NCBI RefSeq assembly: GCF_008579165.1
Contig: NZ_BKCN01000015.1
DNA length: 64,000 bases
Reading direction: 5' to 3' (one strand)
DNA from: Iodidimonas nitroreducens
GTDB lineage: Bacteria; Pseudomonadota; Alphaproteobacteria; Sphingomonadales; Rhodothalassiaceae
In this document: one piece after another, positions 8,728-18,880 of the stretch
Layout: each line of letters begins with the position of its first letter
Position numbering within the stretch: position 1 is the stretch's first letter
Notes under the pieces: generated by a model
Seen by the model: only the letters and a program-made list of their open reading frames with translations
Databases searched by the model: none
What the model was told of the DNA's origin: nothing
Program-made: the position numbers and the translations under genes

Positions 8728-8916
8728 ATGGCAAAGGCCAAAACGGTCACGGTCACCCAGACCGGCAGCCCCATTCGCCGTAAAGAAGATCAGCGCGCAA
8801 CGCTGGTCGGCCTGGGGTTGAACAAGCTGAATCGCACCCGTGAGCTGGAAGATACACCAGCGGTACGGGGAATGATTGCAAAAGTGTCGCATCTGGTTCG
8901 TGTCGAGAATCAGTGA
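8728..8916 (+). CDS. rpmD: 50S ribosomal protein L30
   Basis: Small 50S protein. The 62 residues have the typical VTVTQTGSPIRRKEDQRATLVGLGLNK start and the RGMIAKVSHLVRV end. It follows rpsE by six bases and sits in its standard place before rplO. Confidence 0.95.
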   Translation: MAKAKTVTVTQTGSPIRRKEDQRATLVGLGLNKLNRTRELEDTPAVRGMIAKVSHLVRVENQ

Positions 8917-8960
8917 GGCTGTCACGAAAGCCGGGACAATACCGGTGATAAGGGTACGTC

Positions 8961-9440
8961 ATGCGTTTGAATGATTTGAGAGATAATACCGGTGCCCGCA
9001 AGGAACGGATGCGGGTCGGCCGGGGTATTGGATCGGGCAAGGGTAAAACCGCCGGTCGGGGTGTGAAGGGTGCGAAATCGCGCTCGGGCTATTCCGTGAA
9101 GGGCTTTGAAGGCGGCCAGATGCCGATCCATATGCGCCTGCCAAAGCGTGGGTTTACCATGCTGTTTGGCAAGGAATATGGCGTGGTCAATCTGGGTCGT
9201 TTGCAAAAAGCCATCGATGCCGGCAAGCTCGACCCCAAAGGCGCGCTTGATGAGGATGCCCTGGTTGCCGCCGGTGTTGCCCGCAAGGAAAAAGACGGCC
9301 TGCGCCTGCTCGCCAAGGGCACACTGACCGCCAAGCTTACCCTCACGGTCGCCGGCGCTTCAAAAGCGGCGGTGGAAGCGGTGGAAAAAGCGGGCGGAAC
9401 GGTGACCTTGACCGGACCTGCCAGCAAAGCCAGCGCTTAA
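8961..9440 (+). CDS. rplO: 50S ribosomal protein L15
   Basis: Late-assembly 50S protein. The Gly/Lys/Arg-rich N-terminus (RLNDLRDNTGARKERMRVGRGIGSGKGKTAGRG) is diagnostic. The 159-residue length is normal. A clear hairpin with a T-run follows the stop, separating it from secY. Confidence 0.97.
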   Translation: MRLNDLRDNTGARKERMRVGRGIGSGKGKTAGRGVKGAKSRSGYSVKGFEGGQMPIHMRLPKRGFTMLFGKEYGVVNLGRLQKAIDAGKLDPKGALDEDALVAAGVARKEKDGLRLLAKGTLTAKLTLTVAGASKAAVEAVEKAGGTVTLTGPASKASA

Positions 9441-9453
9441 GTCTGATCATGCC

Positions 9454-9484
9454 GACGCCTCTTGAAGGGGCGTCCGCTTTTTTT
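9454..9484 (+). terminator. Rho-independent terminator after rplO
   Basis: A stem GACGCC/GGCGTC with a short TCTTGAAGG loop is followed by CGC and seven T residues. It sits between rplO and secY, so secY and what follows may be partly uncoupled from the ribosomal genes or rely on read-through. Confidence 0.75.
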
Positions 9485-9502
9485 GAGTAGTCGGAGATCC
9501 TG

Positions 9503-10830
9503 ATGGCATCGGCCGCTGAGCAACTTGCTGCCAATCTGAATTTCAAATCCTTTGCGAAGGCCGAGGAACTGAAAAAGCGCCTGTGGTTTACCTTGGGCGC
9601 GCTGATTGTTTATCGGCTTTTGACCTATGTGCCCTGCCGGGGATCGATCCGATTTCGCTGTCGCAGTTCTTCCAGCGCACCCAGGGCGGCATGCTTGATA
9701 TGTTCAACATGTTCTCCGGCGGTGCCTTGCAAAGAATGTCGATCGTTGCCCTGAATATCATGCCTTATATCTCGGCATCGATCATCATGCAGCTTCTGAC
9801 CTCGATGTCGCCCTCGATGGCTGCCTTGAAAAAAGAAGGCGAAACCGGGCGCAAGAAGATCAATCAATATACCCGCTATGGAACCGTGGTCCTCACGGCG
9901 GTTCAGGGCTATGGCCTTGCCATGGCGCTGGAGGCCCAGAATGTGGTACTTGATCCCGGGATGTTTTTCCGCATCGCCACGGTGATCACGCTGGTGGGCG
10001 GCACCATGTTCCTGATGTGGCTCGGTGAGCAGATCACTGCGCGCGGTGTTGGTAACGGGATTTCCCTGATCATCTTTGCCGGGATTGTGGCTGAATTGCC
10101 CCGGGCGCTGGGTCAGGCTTTGTCCCTTGGGGAACAAGGGCTGTTGTCTCCCGCCGCCATCGTTTTGCTGCTTTTGGGGGTTGTGGGGCTGATTTATGGC
10201 ATTGTTTTCATGGAACGCGCCCAACGCCGGGTGACGGTACAATATCCCAAGCGCCAGATGGGCAACCGGATGTTTCAGGGCGATACCTCGCATCTGCCGA
10301 TGAAGCTCAATACGGCGGGCGTTATTCCGCCGATTTTTGCCAGTTCGCTGCTGCTTTTGCCGATGACCATCGCGGGCTTTTCAGCCGAAGGCGGGCCGGA
10401 ATGGATGACCATGGTGACATCCCTTCTCGGCCATGGGCAGCCGCTTTATATCGCGCTTTATACGGCGGGGATCATTTTCTTTGCCTTCTTCTATACCGCG
10501 ATCGTGTTCAATCCTGAGGAAACTGCGGATAATCTGAAAAAGCATGGCGGCTTTGTGCCCGGGATCCGGCCCGGCCAACGCACGGCGGAATATCTCGATC
10601 ATGTCCTCACCCGTTTGACCGTGATCGGTTCGATCTATCTCGCCATCGTGTGTGTGATTCCGGAAATTCTGATATCGCAATATTCGATTCCCTTTTATCT
10701 GGGTGGAACCAGCCTTTTGATCGTGGTCAGCGTGACCATGGATACCGTGGGGCAGATTCATTCGCATCTGATGGCGCACCAGTATGAAGGTCTGATCAAG
10801 AAGTCGAGATTGAAGGGGGGGCGTCGATGA
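9503..10830 (+). CDS. secY: Protein translocase subunit SecY (apparent one-base frameshift near 9636)
   Basis: Channel-forming subunit of the SecYEG translocon in the inner membrane. The first 45 residues (9503 to about 9636) are in one frame. The rest reads on from PGIDPISLSQFF in another, through the typical ten membrane segments and IARGVGNGISL-like loops (here ITARGVGNGISLIIFAGI). Adding one C in the CCC run at about 9636 gives VPLPGID and a protein of about 443 residues. The stop overlaps the adk ATG by four bases. Confidence 0.94.
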
Positions 10831-11473
10831 TCGTCATTCTTCTTGGACCGCCGGGGGCGGGCAAGGGTACCCAGGCCCAGCGTTTGCAGGCGGATCATGG
10901 TTTAAAACAGCTCAGCACCGGCGATATGTTGCGGGCTGCGGTGAAAAATGAAACCAGAGTCGGGCGTTTGGCGAAAGAAGCATGGATGCCGGCAAATTGG
11001 TGAGTGACGATCTCGTTGTGCAGATCATTGCTGATCGCATTCAGGAAGATGATTGCGCCACAGGCTTTTTGCTCGATGGGTTTCCTCGGACGGTGGCACA
11101 GGCCGAAGCTTTGGATGTGATGCTTTCAGACATCGGCCGTAAGCTTGATGCCGTGATCGAGGTGACAGTCCCGGATTCAATCCTTGTAGAGCGGGTCGCC
11201 GGGCGCTATGCCTGTGCGAAATGCGGTGCAGGCTATCATGATCGCTTTAAGAAACCGGCACAAGCTGGCGTGTGCGATCAATGCGGCTCCACCGATTTCA
11301 TCCGCAGGGATGACGATAATGCTGAAACCGTGCGCACACGGCTCGATGCCTATAAGAAGCAAACGGAACCTCTTCTCCCTTATTATCAGGAGAAAGGCGT
11401 TCTTTTGCAGGTCGATGGCGAACAATCGATCGATGCGGTTGCGCGGACAATAGACGAGGCTTTGGGGGTTTGA
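10827..11473 (+). CDS. adk: Adenylate kinase with Cys4 lid (apparent one-base frameshift near 10980)
   Basis: Interconverts ATP + AMP and 2 ADP in the cytoplasm. The P-loop GPPGAGKGTQAQ lies at residues 7-18 and STGDMLRAAV follows. The frame then breaks at about 10980, where one missing base separates LAKEA from MDAGKLVSDDL. The remainder holds LLDGFPRTVAQA and a lid with four cysteines (CAKCGAGY and CDQCGS), the zinc-binding type. Total length is about 215 residues. It is coupled to secY by an ATGA overlap. Confidence 0.94.
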
Positions 11474-11646
11474 GGCTTTAGGCCTTTGCCAATTTGGCAA
11501 GGGAAAAAAGCCATCCACCGGAGTTTGTGGCTTTCACAGAATCGGAATGGTTGACTATGGCCATTCGATTCATATAATCGCGCGCTTCGGCGGGCGGATG
11601 ATTCGAGACAACAGACCGTTTGAAAACGGTGACGAGGAGTTAGGTC
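11474..11646 (+). other. adk-rpsM intergenic spacer
   Basis: This 173-base gap contains an inverted repeat (CCTTTGCCA/TGGCAAGGG, around 11481-11501) that is followed by A residues rather than T. It is therefore not a convincing terminator for the + strand. I see no gene in it. It may hold an internal promoter for the alpha block. Confidence 0.4.
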
Positions 11647-12015
11647 GTGGCGCGTATTGCAGGCGTTAACATTCCAACGAACAAGCGGGTCGAGATTGCC
11701 TTGACCTATATTCACGGCATTGGTCGGACCAAGGCGCGTGATATTTGTGGCAAGCTTGGCTTTCCAATAGAACGCCGGGTTCATCAGCTGACGGACGCGG
11801 AAGTCATTCAGATTCGTGAACTGATCGATAGTGAATTCGTCGTCGAAGGCGATCTGCGTCGTGAAGTGGCCATGAATATCAAGCGGTTGATGGATCTTGC
11901 CACCTATCGTGGCCTGCGTCATCGCCGTGGCTTGCCGGTGCGTGGTCAGCGGACCCACACCAATGCGCGGACGCGCAAGGGCAAAGCCAAGCCGATTGCT
12001 GGCAAGAAGAAATAA
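11647..12015 (+). CDS. rpsM: 30S ribosomal protein S13
   Basis: 30S head protein contacting the P-site tRNA and bridging to L5. It uses a GTG start preceded by GAGGAG seven to eight bases upstream. The 122 residues contain RIAGVNIPTNKRVEIALTYIHGIG and the C-terminal LPVRGQRTHTNARTRKG signature. Confidence 0.97.
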   Translation: MARIAGVNIPTNKRVEIALTYIHGIGRTKARDICGKLGFPIERRVHQLTDAEVIQIRELIDSEFVVEGDLRREVAMNIKRLMDLATYRGLRHRRGLPVRGQRTHTNARTRKGKAKPIAGKKK

Positions 12016-12087
12016 TACGGTTCCTGATCTGGCATATCTGCCGGTCTTCAGGGGCTGCCCCGTATCGCTGAAGGACGAATTGAGACA

Positions 12088-12477
12088 ATGGCGAAAGAAC
12101 CAACACGGATTAAGCGTCGTGAGCGCAAGAACATCACCAGCGGTGTTGTTCATGTGAATGCGTCATTCAATAATACCATGATCAGCATCACGGATGCGCA
12201 GGGGAATGTTATTTCCTGGTCCAGTGCGGGCATGATGGGCTTTAAAGGGTCGCGGAAATCCACGCCCTATGCTGCCCAGGTTGCCGCTGAAGATGCCGGC
12301 AAGAAAGCCGCCGAGCATGGCATGAACATTGTTGAAGTGGAAGTGAAAGGCCCCGGTTCGGGTCGTGAATCGGCCCTGCGCGCCTTGCAGTCGATTGGTT
12401 TCACCATCACTGCGATCCGGGATGTAACCCCCATCCCACATAATGGATGCCGGCCACCGAAGCGTCGCCGCGTCTGA
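12088..12477 (+). CDS. rpsK: 30S ribosomal protein S11
   Basis: 30S platform protein. The 129 residues contain GVVHVNASFNNTMISITD and the conserved PGSGRESALRALQSIGFTI and IPHNGCRPPKRRRV. It stands before rpoA, as expected for the alpha operon. Confidence 0.97.
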   Translation: MAKEPTRIKRRERKNITSGVVHVNASFNNTMISITDAQGNVISWSSAGMMGFKGSRKSTPYAAQVAAEDAGKKAAEHGMNIVEVEVKGPGSGRESALRALQSIGFTITAIRDVTPIPHNGCRPPKRRRV

Positions 12478-12585
12478 AGACTGATCATGCGGTTCGGCCT
12501 TGCCCTTCAGGGCGGATAAAGGGTGGAACCGCGACCGGCGCTTGGCGCCTTGTTATGGCCTTTTTGCAAGGGCGAGGATGTTAGC

Positions 12586-13602
12586 GTGATTCAGAAGAAC
12601 TGGCATGAACTGATCAAGCCGAGTGCGCTCGAGATCACCCCCAGTGCGGACCCCAAACGCCGCGCCAAGGTTGTGGCCGAGCCGCTGGAACGTGGCTTTG
12701 GGATGACTTTGGGCAATGCCCTGCGCCGGGTGTTGCTGTCGTCCTTGCAGGGCGGCGCTGTTACCAGCATTCAGGTTGAGGGGATTTTGCACGAATTCTC
12801 ATCGATCCCGGGTGTGCGTGAGGATGTCACCGACATTGTCCTGAACGTCAAGCAGATGGCCATTCGCATGCAGGCCGAACAGCCCAAGCGGCTGCATCTG
12901 ACCGCCACCGGTCCCGGCGAAGTGCGCGCTGGCCAGATTTCCGAAGTGGCAGGCGTTGATATTCTCGACAAGGATCTGGTGATCTGCACCCTTGATGAAG
13001 GGGCGACGCTGAACATGGAATTCACGGTTGAATCCGGCAAAGGCTATGTGCCCGCCGATCGCAACCGCCCTGAAGATGCGCCCATTGGTCTTATCCCCAT
13101 CGATGCCTTGTTCTCGCCGATCAAGCGCGTGGCTTATAAGGTTGAGAATACCCGTGAAGGGCAAATTCTTGATTATGATAAGCTGATCATGGAAATCGAA
13201 ACCGATGGCACGGTCAGCCCCGAAGATGCGGTGGCCTTTGCCGCCCGCATCCTGCAAGATCAGTTGCAGCTTTTCATCAATTTTGAAGAGCCGCGTCAGG
13301 TTGAAGAGCGTCGTGAAGAAGAAGAGCCGCTGTTCAATCGCAATTATCTGCGCAAGGTGGATGAGCTTGAATTGTCGGTCCGGTCGGCGAATTGCCTGAA
13401 GAACGACAATATCGTCTATATCGGCGATCTGGTTCAGAAAACCGAAGCAGAAATGCTGAGAACCCCGAATTTTGGTCGCAAGTCCTTGAATGAAATCAAG
13501 GAAGTGTTGACACAGATGGGCCTGAAACTGGGCATGGAATTGCCCGGCTGGCCACCCGAAAATATTGAAGATCTGGCAAAAAAGCTGGAAAACGAATACT
13601 GA
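12586..13602 (+). CDS. rpoA: DNA-directed RNA polymerase subunit alpha
   Basis: Scaffold of RNA polymerase core. The GTG at 12586 is chosen because GCGAGGA lies about eight bases upstream and the family N-terminus (V-IQKNWHELIKP) begins there. An upstream in-frame GTG at 12523 would add 21 atypical residues. The 338-residue product has the dimerising N-terminal domain (GFGMTLGNALRRVLLSSLQG) and the C-terminal DNA- and activator-binding domain (SVRSANCLKNDNIVYIGDL, FGRKSLNEIKEVL). Confidence 0.97.
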   Translation: MIQKNWHELIKPSALEITPSADPKRRAKVVAEPLERGFGMTLGNALRRVLLSSLQGGAVTSIQVEGILHEFSSIPGVREDVTDIVLNVKQMAIRMQAEQPKRLHLTATGPGEVRAGQISEVAGVDILDKDLVICTLDEGATLNMEFTVESGKGYVPADRNRPEDAPIGLIPIDALFSPIKRVAYKVENTREGQILDYDKLIMEIETDGTVSPEDAVAFAARILQDQLQLFINFEEPRQVEERREEEEPLFNRNYLRKVDELELSVRSANCLKNDNIVYIGDLVQKTEAEMLRTPNFGRKSLNEIKEVLTQMGLKLGMELPGWPPENIEDLAKKLENEY

Positions 13603-13659
13603 TCTTGCCGCCATCGCGCCCGTGAGGGTCCGCCTGGCTGGTGTTCAAGGAGAGAGACA

Positions 13660-14082
13660 ATGCGGCATCGTAACGCCGGACGTAAGCTTGGTCGGACCTC
13701 GTCCCACCGCCGTTCCCTGTTCATGAATATGTCACAAGCCCTTGTGAAGCATGAGCAGATCATCACCACCCTGCCCAAGGCGAAAGAGCTTCGCCCGGTG
13801 CTGGAAAAGCTGATCACCCTGGGTAAAAAGGGTGGCCTCGCCAATCGCCGTCGCGCCATTGCGCAATTGCAAAGCGAAGGTCTGGTCGAGAAAATCTTTT
13901 CCGAACTGGCCACCCGCTATGCGGATCGCCCCGGCGGTTATGTGCGCGTGCTGAAAGCAGGCTTCAGAAAAGGCGATAATGCCCCTTTGGCGATCATCGA
14001 ATTGGTGGATCGCAATGAAGAGGCCAAGGGCAAGGACTCCGGGCCCGTTCATCTCGATGATGACATGGAAGATGCCGCCTGA
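13660..14082 (+). CDS. rplQ: 50S ribosomal protein L17
   Basis: Last gene of the alpha block. The N-terminal MRHRNAGRKLGRTSSHRRSLF signature is intact and VLKAGFRKGDNAPLAIIELV lies near the end. A short acidic C-terminal tail extends the protein to 140 residues. A terminator follows about 43 bases downstream. Confidence 0.97.
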   Translation: MRHRNAGRKLGRTSSHRRSLFMNMSQALVKHEQIITTLPKAKELRPVLEKLITLGKKGGLANRRRAIAQLQSEGLVEKIFSELATRYADRPGGYVRVLKAGFRKGDNAPLAIIELVDRNEEAKGKDSGPVHLDDDMEDAA

Positions 14083-14124
14083 GGGTGGCTGTCTCCCCGT
14101 CTTTTGATCGCGCTTTTGGTTGAC

Positions 14125-14152
14125 GCCCTTTCCCGCATGGAAGGGGCTTTTT
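14125..14152 (+). terminator. Rho-independent terminator closing the ribosomal block
   Basis: A hairpin pairs GCCCTTTCC with GGAAGGGGC around a CGCAT loop and is followed by TTTTTCC and further T-rich sequence, 43 bases after rplQ. Confidence 0.75.
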
Positions 14153-14219
14153 CCTTTTTGCCGCCATGGTGATTGCTGCTAAAACCAATTGAGCCACATC
14201 CGCGAAGAAAGGCGTATTC

Positions 14220-15698
14220 ATGATCGCACTCTCTCAACGCTTTGGGCGTAAACGCTTTTTGATAGCCGCTTGCGTTTTTGTGCTGGCTGCTTTGGCGGGG
14301 CAGAGCAGCCGGGCACAAATGCCTGATGGGCCTGATCGTCGGGTGCTTCGGGGCAAGGCGAGGTGCTTTTATCCTATGCTCCGGTGGTGCGCGATGTTGC
14401 CCCTGCGGTGGTCAATATCTATACGGCGCGCAAGGTGGCGGCGCGGCGGTCGGTGTTCAGCGATCCCTTTTTTCGCCGGTTCATGGGCGATAATTTCAGC
14501 TTTGGTGCCCCGCGTGAGCGGATCGAACGGTCTTTGGGATCGGGGGTCATCGTGCGGGATAATGGGGTGATCGTTACCAATCATCATGTTATTGGCGATG
14601 CCGATGTGATCAAGGTGGTGCTGGCCGATCGCCGGGAATTCACGGCGGAGGTGATTTTATCGGATGCCCGCACCGATCTTGCCATTTTGCAGATCGATCC
14701 CGCCGGGGCGGCTTTGCCCTTTGCCCGCTTGGCCGAGGCCGATGATGCGGAGGTGGGCGATATCGTTCTGGCCATTGGCAATCCTTTCGGCATCGGCCAA
14801 ACGGTGACGGCGGGGATCGTTTCGGCCAAGGCCCGCACCCAGATCGGCGTGAGCGATTATGGCTTTTTCATCCAAACCGATGCGGCGGTTAATCCTGGCA
14901 ATTCCGGAGGGGCGCTGGTGGGTTTGAACGGGGATCTGGTGGGCATCAATACGGCAATTTTCTCGCGCACCGGCGATACCAGCGGAATCGGATTTGCGAT
15001 CCCAGCCTCGATGGTGCGATCAGTGATCAAGGCCGCCCTTGATGGGGGGAAATCATCCGCCCCTGGCTTGGCATTGCGGGTCAGCCGGTGACGGCTGATA
15101 TGGCGTCGGCCGTGGGGCTTGATCGCCCCGGCGGGGTGATGATCAGCGAGCTTTATCCCGAAGGGCCTGCCGATCAAGCGGGGCTTTTGCCCGGCGATGT
15201 GATTTTGCAGATCGATGGCGAGGATGTGATCGATGAAAATGGTCTGCGCTTTCGCACCGCCACCCGTGGTGAGGGAGATGCGGTGGTGCTGGACATTTTG
15301 CGCGATGGCCAAAGGATCGAGGAGCGGGTGGTTCTGGCGCTTCTGCCTGAAACCCCGGAACGCAGCATCACCCGGCTGGATGGTCGCCATCCTTTCAAGG
15401 GATAACGGTCGGCAATCTCTCGCCCCGCTATGCCGAAGAATTGGGCCTTGATCCCATGCGCAAAGGGGTGATCGTGCTGGAGATTGCCAATCGCAGCCCG
15501 GCGGCACGCTATGGCTATGTTCGCCCCGGCGACGAGATCATGAATCTGCAAAATGAGGCGATGACAACCGTTGCCGATCTGCTTGCGATCACCCAACAGC
15601 CATGGGAGGAATGGGTTTATCGGGTGCGCCGCAATGGGCGGCTTCTTGATTGTGCAGTTTTCAAAAACGGCTCTGCGGAGTGCCGCGTCGCGGGATGA
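14220..15698 (+). CDS. Periplasmic Deg/HtrA-type serine protease (three apparent frameshifts)
   Basis: Envelope quality-control protease of the DegP/DegQ type. A signal peptide (residues 1-32, ending SSRAQ) precedes a trypsin-like domain. Its His lies in NHHVIGDADVI, its Asp in DARTDLAIL and its Ser in NPGNSGGAL. Two PDZ domains follow (GVMISELYPEGPADQAGLLPGD and GVIVLEIANRSPAARYGYVRPGD). Restoring a G at about 14353, an A at about 15056 and a G at about 15401 joins four frame pieces into one protein of about 493 residues. The start ATG at 14220 follows an AAGAAAGG-like site. Confidence 0.88.
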
Positions 15699-15702
15699 CA
15701 GG

Positions 15703-17021
15703 GTGAGTGATCTTTTTGCCAGAGCGGATCCGGCGACAGAGGCAGGCGCGAAACCTGCACCTTTGGCGGATCGCCTGCGTCCGCAGCAGTTAGGGGACGT
15801 GGTAGGCCAGGATCATCTTTTGGCAGATGATGCCCCCCTTGGTCGGATGATCGCCAGATCAACCATCAGCTCGGTCATTCTGTGGGGCCCGCCGGGGACG
15901 GGTAAGACCACCATCGCCCGGCTTTTGGCGGCGATGGGTGCGCTTCGGTTCGTGCAGATTTCTGCGATTTTATCGGGTGTTGCCGATCTCAAGAAAATTT
16001 TTGAAGCGGCCCGTCATCATCGCCAGATGGGACAGGCCACCTTGCTGTTTGTGGATGAAATTCATCGCTTCAACCGGTCTCAGCAGGATAGCTTCCTCCC
16101 TTATGTCGAGGATGGTACCCTGACCCTGATCGGCGCGACGACGGAAAATCCGTCCTTTGAAATCAATGGCGCTTTATTGTCGCGGATGCAGGTTTTGCAG
16201 CTAAAGCGCTTGATGATGTGGCCCTGCAGGCCCTGCTGGCCCGCGCCGAAGCCCATCTGCCCCAGCCTTTGCAGCTCACGCCTGCCGCGCGCGATATGCT
16301 GATTGCCATGGCCGATGGCGATGGCCGGATGCTGCTCAATCAGGTGGAAGTCCTTCATGATCTGGGGGGCGATCAGCCATTGGACGGCGATGCGCTCACA
16401 AGCCTTTTGCAAAAGCGTGCCCCCAGCCATGATAAAGATCGCGATGGGCATTATAATCTGGCCTCTGCCCTTCATAAATCCTTGCGCAGTTCGGATGCGG
16501 ATGCCGCCCTTTATTGGCTGGCCCGGGCACTGGACGCCGGGGAAAATCCCCTGTTCATCCTGCGCAGACTGGTGCGCTTTGCCAGCGAGGATGTGGGGCT
16601 GGCCGATCCGCAGGCGCTCAGGCAGGCCCTGGCGGCAAAAGAAGCCTATCAGTTTCTGGGCAGCCCTGAAGGGGAACTGGCGATTTTTGAAGCCGCGCTT
16701 TATCTGGCCACCGCGCCAAAATCCAATGCCGCCTATAAAGCCTCGAAGGCGGCGCTGCAGGCGGCCCGCGATCATGGCGGGCTGATGCCCCCGGCGCATC
16801 TTATGAATGCCCCCACCAAGATGATGAAGGATCTGGGCTATGGGGCGGGCTATCTTTATGATCATGATCATGAAGATGGCTTTTCCGGCCAGAATTGTTT
16901 TCCCGATGATCTGCCGCGCCAAAGTTTTTACCAGCCGCCCGAGCGCGGCTTTGAGCGGGATATCGCCAAAAGGCTGGCCTATTGGGACCGCCTGCGATCC
17001 CAGAAAAAGAATAAAGAATGA
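15703..17021 (+). CDS. rarA: Replication-associated AAA+ ATPase RarA/MgsA (apparent one-base frameshift near 16197)
   Basis: Clamp-loader-like ATPase acting at stalled forks. It starts at GTG 15703, five bases after the protease stop. Visible are Walker A GPPGTGKTTIARLLA, Walker B plus the family box FVDEIHRFNRSQQD, and sensor IGATTENPSFEING. At about 16197 one T is missing from a T run; restoring it gives MQVFAAKALDDVALQALL and continues to 17021. The C-terminal tetramerisation region (ALYWLARALDAGENPLFILRRLVRFASEDVGLADP) is intact, for about 440 residues in total. Confidence 0.92.
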
Positions 17022-17028
17022 GGCGTGA

Positions 17029-17730
17029 ATGATGCTTGCTGTTTTTGATTGTGATGGAACGCTGGTGGATAGCCAGCATGTAATCATCAGCGCCATGCGG
17101 ATGGCTTTTGCCGCCAATGATCGGGCCGCCCCTTCGGATGCGCAGATCCGCCAGATCGTGGGTTTGTCCTTGCCCGAAGCGATGACCGCTCTTTTGCAGG
17201 GCGGTGCCAAAATCACGGCCGATCGCGATCCCGATCCGGCTTTGCCCGGGCTTTTGGCGGATGCCTATAAACAGGCTTTTGTGGATTTGCGGGCAAGAGA
17301 TGGGCATCGGCAGGAACCGCTTTATCCCGGCATCAAAAGCACCCTCGATCATTTGCGGAATGAGGGTGTTTTATTGGCGGTGGCCACCGGAAAATCGATC
17401 CGGGGCCTCAATTCGATCCTCGCCCACCATAATCTGGCGGATTATTTCATCAGCCTGCAAACGGCGGATACCCATCCCTCGAAACCGCATCCCTCGATGC
17501 TTCTGGCGGCGATGGATGAAGCTGGTATGGCCCCTGAAAAAACCATCCTTATCGGTGATACAAGCTATGATATACTGATGGCCCGGGCCGCAGGGGCCTG
17601 GGGCTTGGGTGTTTCATGGGGCTATCATGCGACCGCCGATCTGCTGGCCGCAGGGGCCCATGCCATCAGCCGCAATGGGGATGAACTACCCCATGATATC
17701 AGCAATTTATTGGCAAAGGCCACAGCATGA
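17029..17730 (+). CDS. HAD-superfamily phosphatase (phosphoglycolate phosphatase-like)
   Basis: Probable small-molecule phosphohydrolase. Motif I VFDCDGTLVDSQ (residues 5-16) supplies the nucleophilic Asp, motif II is AVATGKS, and motifs III/IV are the K of KPHPSML with LIGDTSYDILMARAAGA. The alpha-helical cap is of the PGP/Gph type. 233 residues is normal. It starts seven bases after rarA and overlaps the next gene by four, so it belongs to the same transcript. Substrate is unknown. Confidence 0.88.
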   Translation: MMLAVFDCDGTLVDSQHVIISAMRMAFAANDRAAPSDAQIRQIVGLSLPEAMTALLQGGAKITADRDPDPALPGLLADAYKQAFVDLRARDGHRQEPLYPGIKSTLDHLRNEGVLLAVATGKSIRGLNSILAHHNLADYFISLQTADTHPSKPHPSMLLAAMDEAGMAPEKTILIGDTSYDILMARAAGAWGLGVSWGYHATADLLAAGAHAISRNGDELPHDISNLLAKATA

Positions 17731-18131
17731 CACCGCCGGAACCACCAAAGCGCCGATTTTATTTTCTCCAGCTTGCGGGGTTGTTTCTGTTTTTTGCCCT
17801 GCTCGATTATGTGGTGCTGGATCAGATGGATTATGTGGGATCGAATGAAATCCTCACCGCCCTTTTTACGGTGCTGACATTGATCCTGATGCTGCTGGTG
17901 GCGGCAACCCTTTTGATGGTGATGTGCTTTTCCAATGCCCGTTTGGGGGCGGCGATCACCCGGCGGTTTCAATATCTGCGCGATGCCTGGGCGGTGCCTT
18001 TCCGGCATCTGGGCCTGTTTGGGGTGCATGTGGAAAGCGGAATGGATGAAAAAAAGCAGGCCACAAGGCGCAAGCAGCAAAGGCATCAGCGTCGCCGCTA
18101 TCGGCAGCACCCTGAAAAAAACGGATCATAG
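17727..18131 (+). CDS. Small two-span membrane protein of unknown function
   Basis: I do not recognise this family. The 134 residues have two hydrophobic segments (about residues 11-30 and 42-67), a short link, and a strongly basic C-terminal tail (KKQATRRKQQRHQRRRYRQ) expected to face the cytoplasm. It overlaps the HAD gene by ATGA and is followed six bases later by the ATP12 gene, suggesting shared expression. A role near the ATP synthase is conceivable from position only. Confidence 0.65.
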   Translation: MTPPEPPKRRFYFLQLAGLFLFFALLDYVVLDQMDYVGSNEILTALFTVLTLILMLLVAATLLMVMCFSNARLGAAITRRFQYLRDAWAVPFRHLGLFGVHVESGMDEKKQATRRKQQRHQRRRYRQHPEKNGS

Positions 18132-18136
18132 ACCCG

Positions 18137-18834
18137 ATGGCGGCAATCAAGCGCTTTTACCGGCAGGCGGATAAAGTGGCCGCAGGATCGGGCTTTTGTA
18201 TCGCCCTTGATGGTCGCCCGGTCAAAACCCCATTGAAAGCCGATCTGATCGCCCCCACCGCCGCCATGGCCGATGCCATTGTGGCGGAATGGCAAAGCGT
18301 GGGGGATCGCATCGATCCCGCGCAGATGCCCATCACCCGTTTTTTGAACAGCAGCCTTGATCGGGTCAAGGGCCGCCGCCCATCGGTGATCGATGAGATC
18401 GCCGCTTTTGGTGCCACCGATCTCACCTGCTATCGCGCCGAGGCTCCGGAGTCTTTGGTGGCTGCCCAGAAAGACCATTGGAACCCGCCGCTTTCCTGGC
18501 TCGAAAGCACCCATCATATCTCGCTGGCCGTTACCTGCGGGGTCAGCCCGGTGGCGCAGGATGAACAGGCGCTGGGGGCCTTGCGGGCGTTGATCGCCGG
18601 ATTGGATGATCATCGGCTGATGGCCCTTCATAGCGCCACCACCCTGAGCGGATCGGTGGTTTTAGGGCTGGCCTATGTTTGTGGGCGGCTGGATCGCGAT
18701 GGATTTTGGGCTGCGGCATGGTGGATGAAGATCATCAGATGGCCCGCTGGGGCGAGGATGCAGAGGCGCTGGCCAAGCGCCAAAGTCTGCTCCGCGAATT
18801 TGACGATCTGGATTGCTGGCTATCGCTTTTATGA
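18137..18834 (+). CDS. ATP12-family F1-ATPase assembly chaperone (apparent one-base frameshift near 18720)
   Basis: ATP12 proteins bind the F1 alpha subunit during ATP synthase assembly and are common to alphaproteobacteria and mitochondria. Recognisable segments are ALDGRPVKTPLK (residues 24-35), MPITRFLNSSLDRV and TDLTCYRAEAPESLV. Near 18720 one base is missing; correcting it changes the C-terminus to AMVDEDHQMARWGEDAEALAKR, the expected family ending, with the stop at 18832-18834. Uncorrected, the frame runs to 18859. Confidence 0.88.
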
Positions 18835-18880
18835 AGGATATGCCAAGCTGATTTTTTGAAAATCAACTGTGGAATGGTCT

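Noticed and set aside
10780..11473. Truncated adk pseudogene starting at 10982
   Set aside because: The P-loop portion is intact just upstream in another frame; one added base rejoins both halves.
11474..11646. Terminator after adk
   Set aside because: The hairpin is followed by A residues rather than T on the coding strand.
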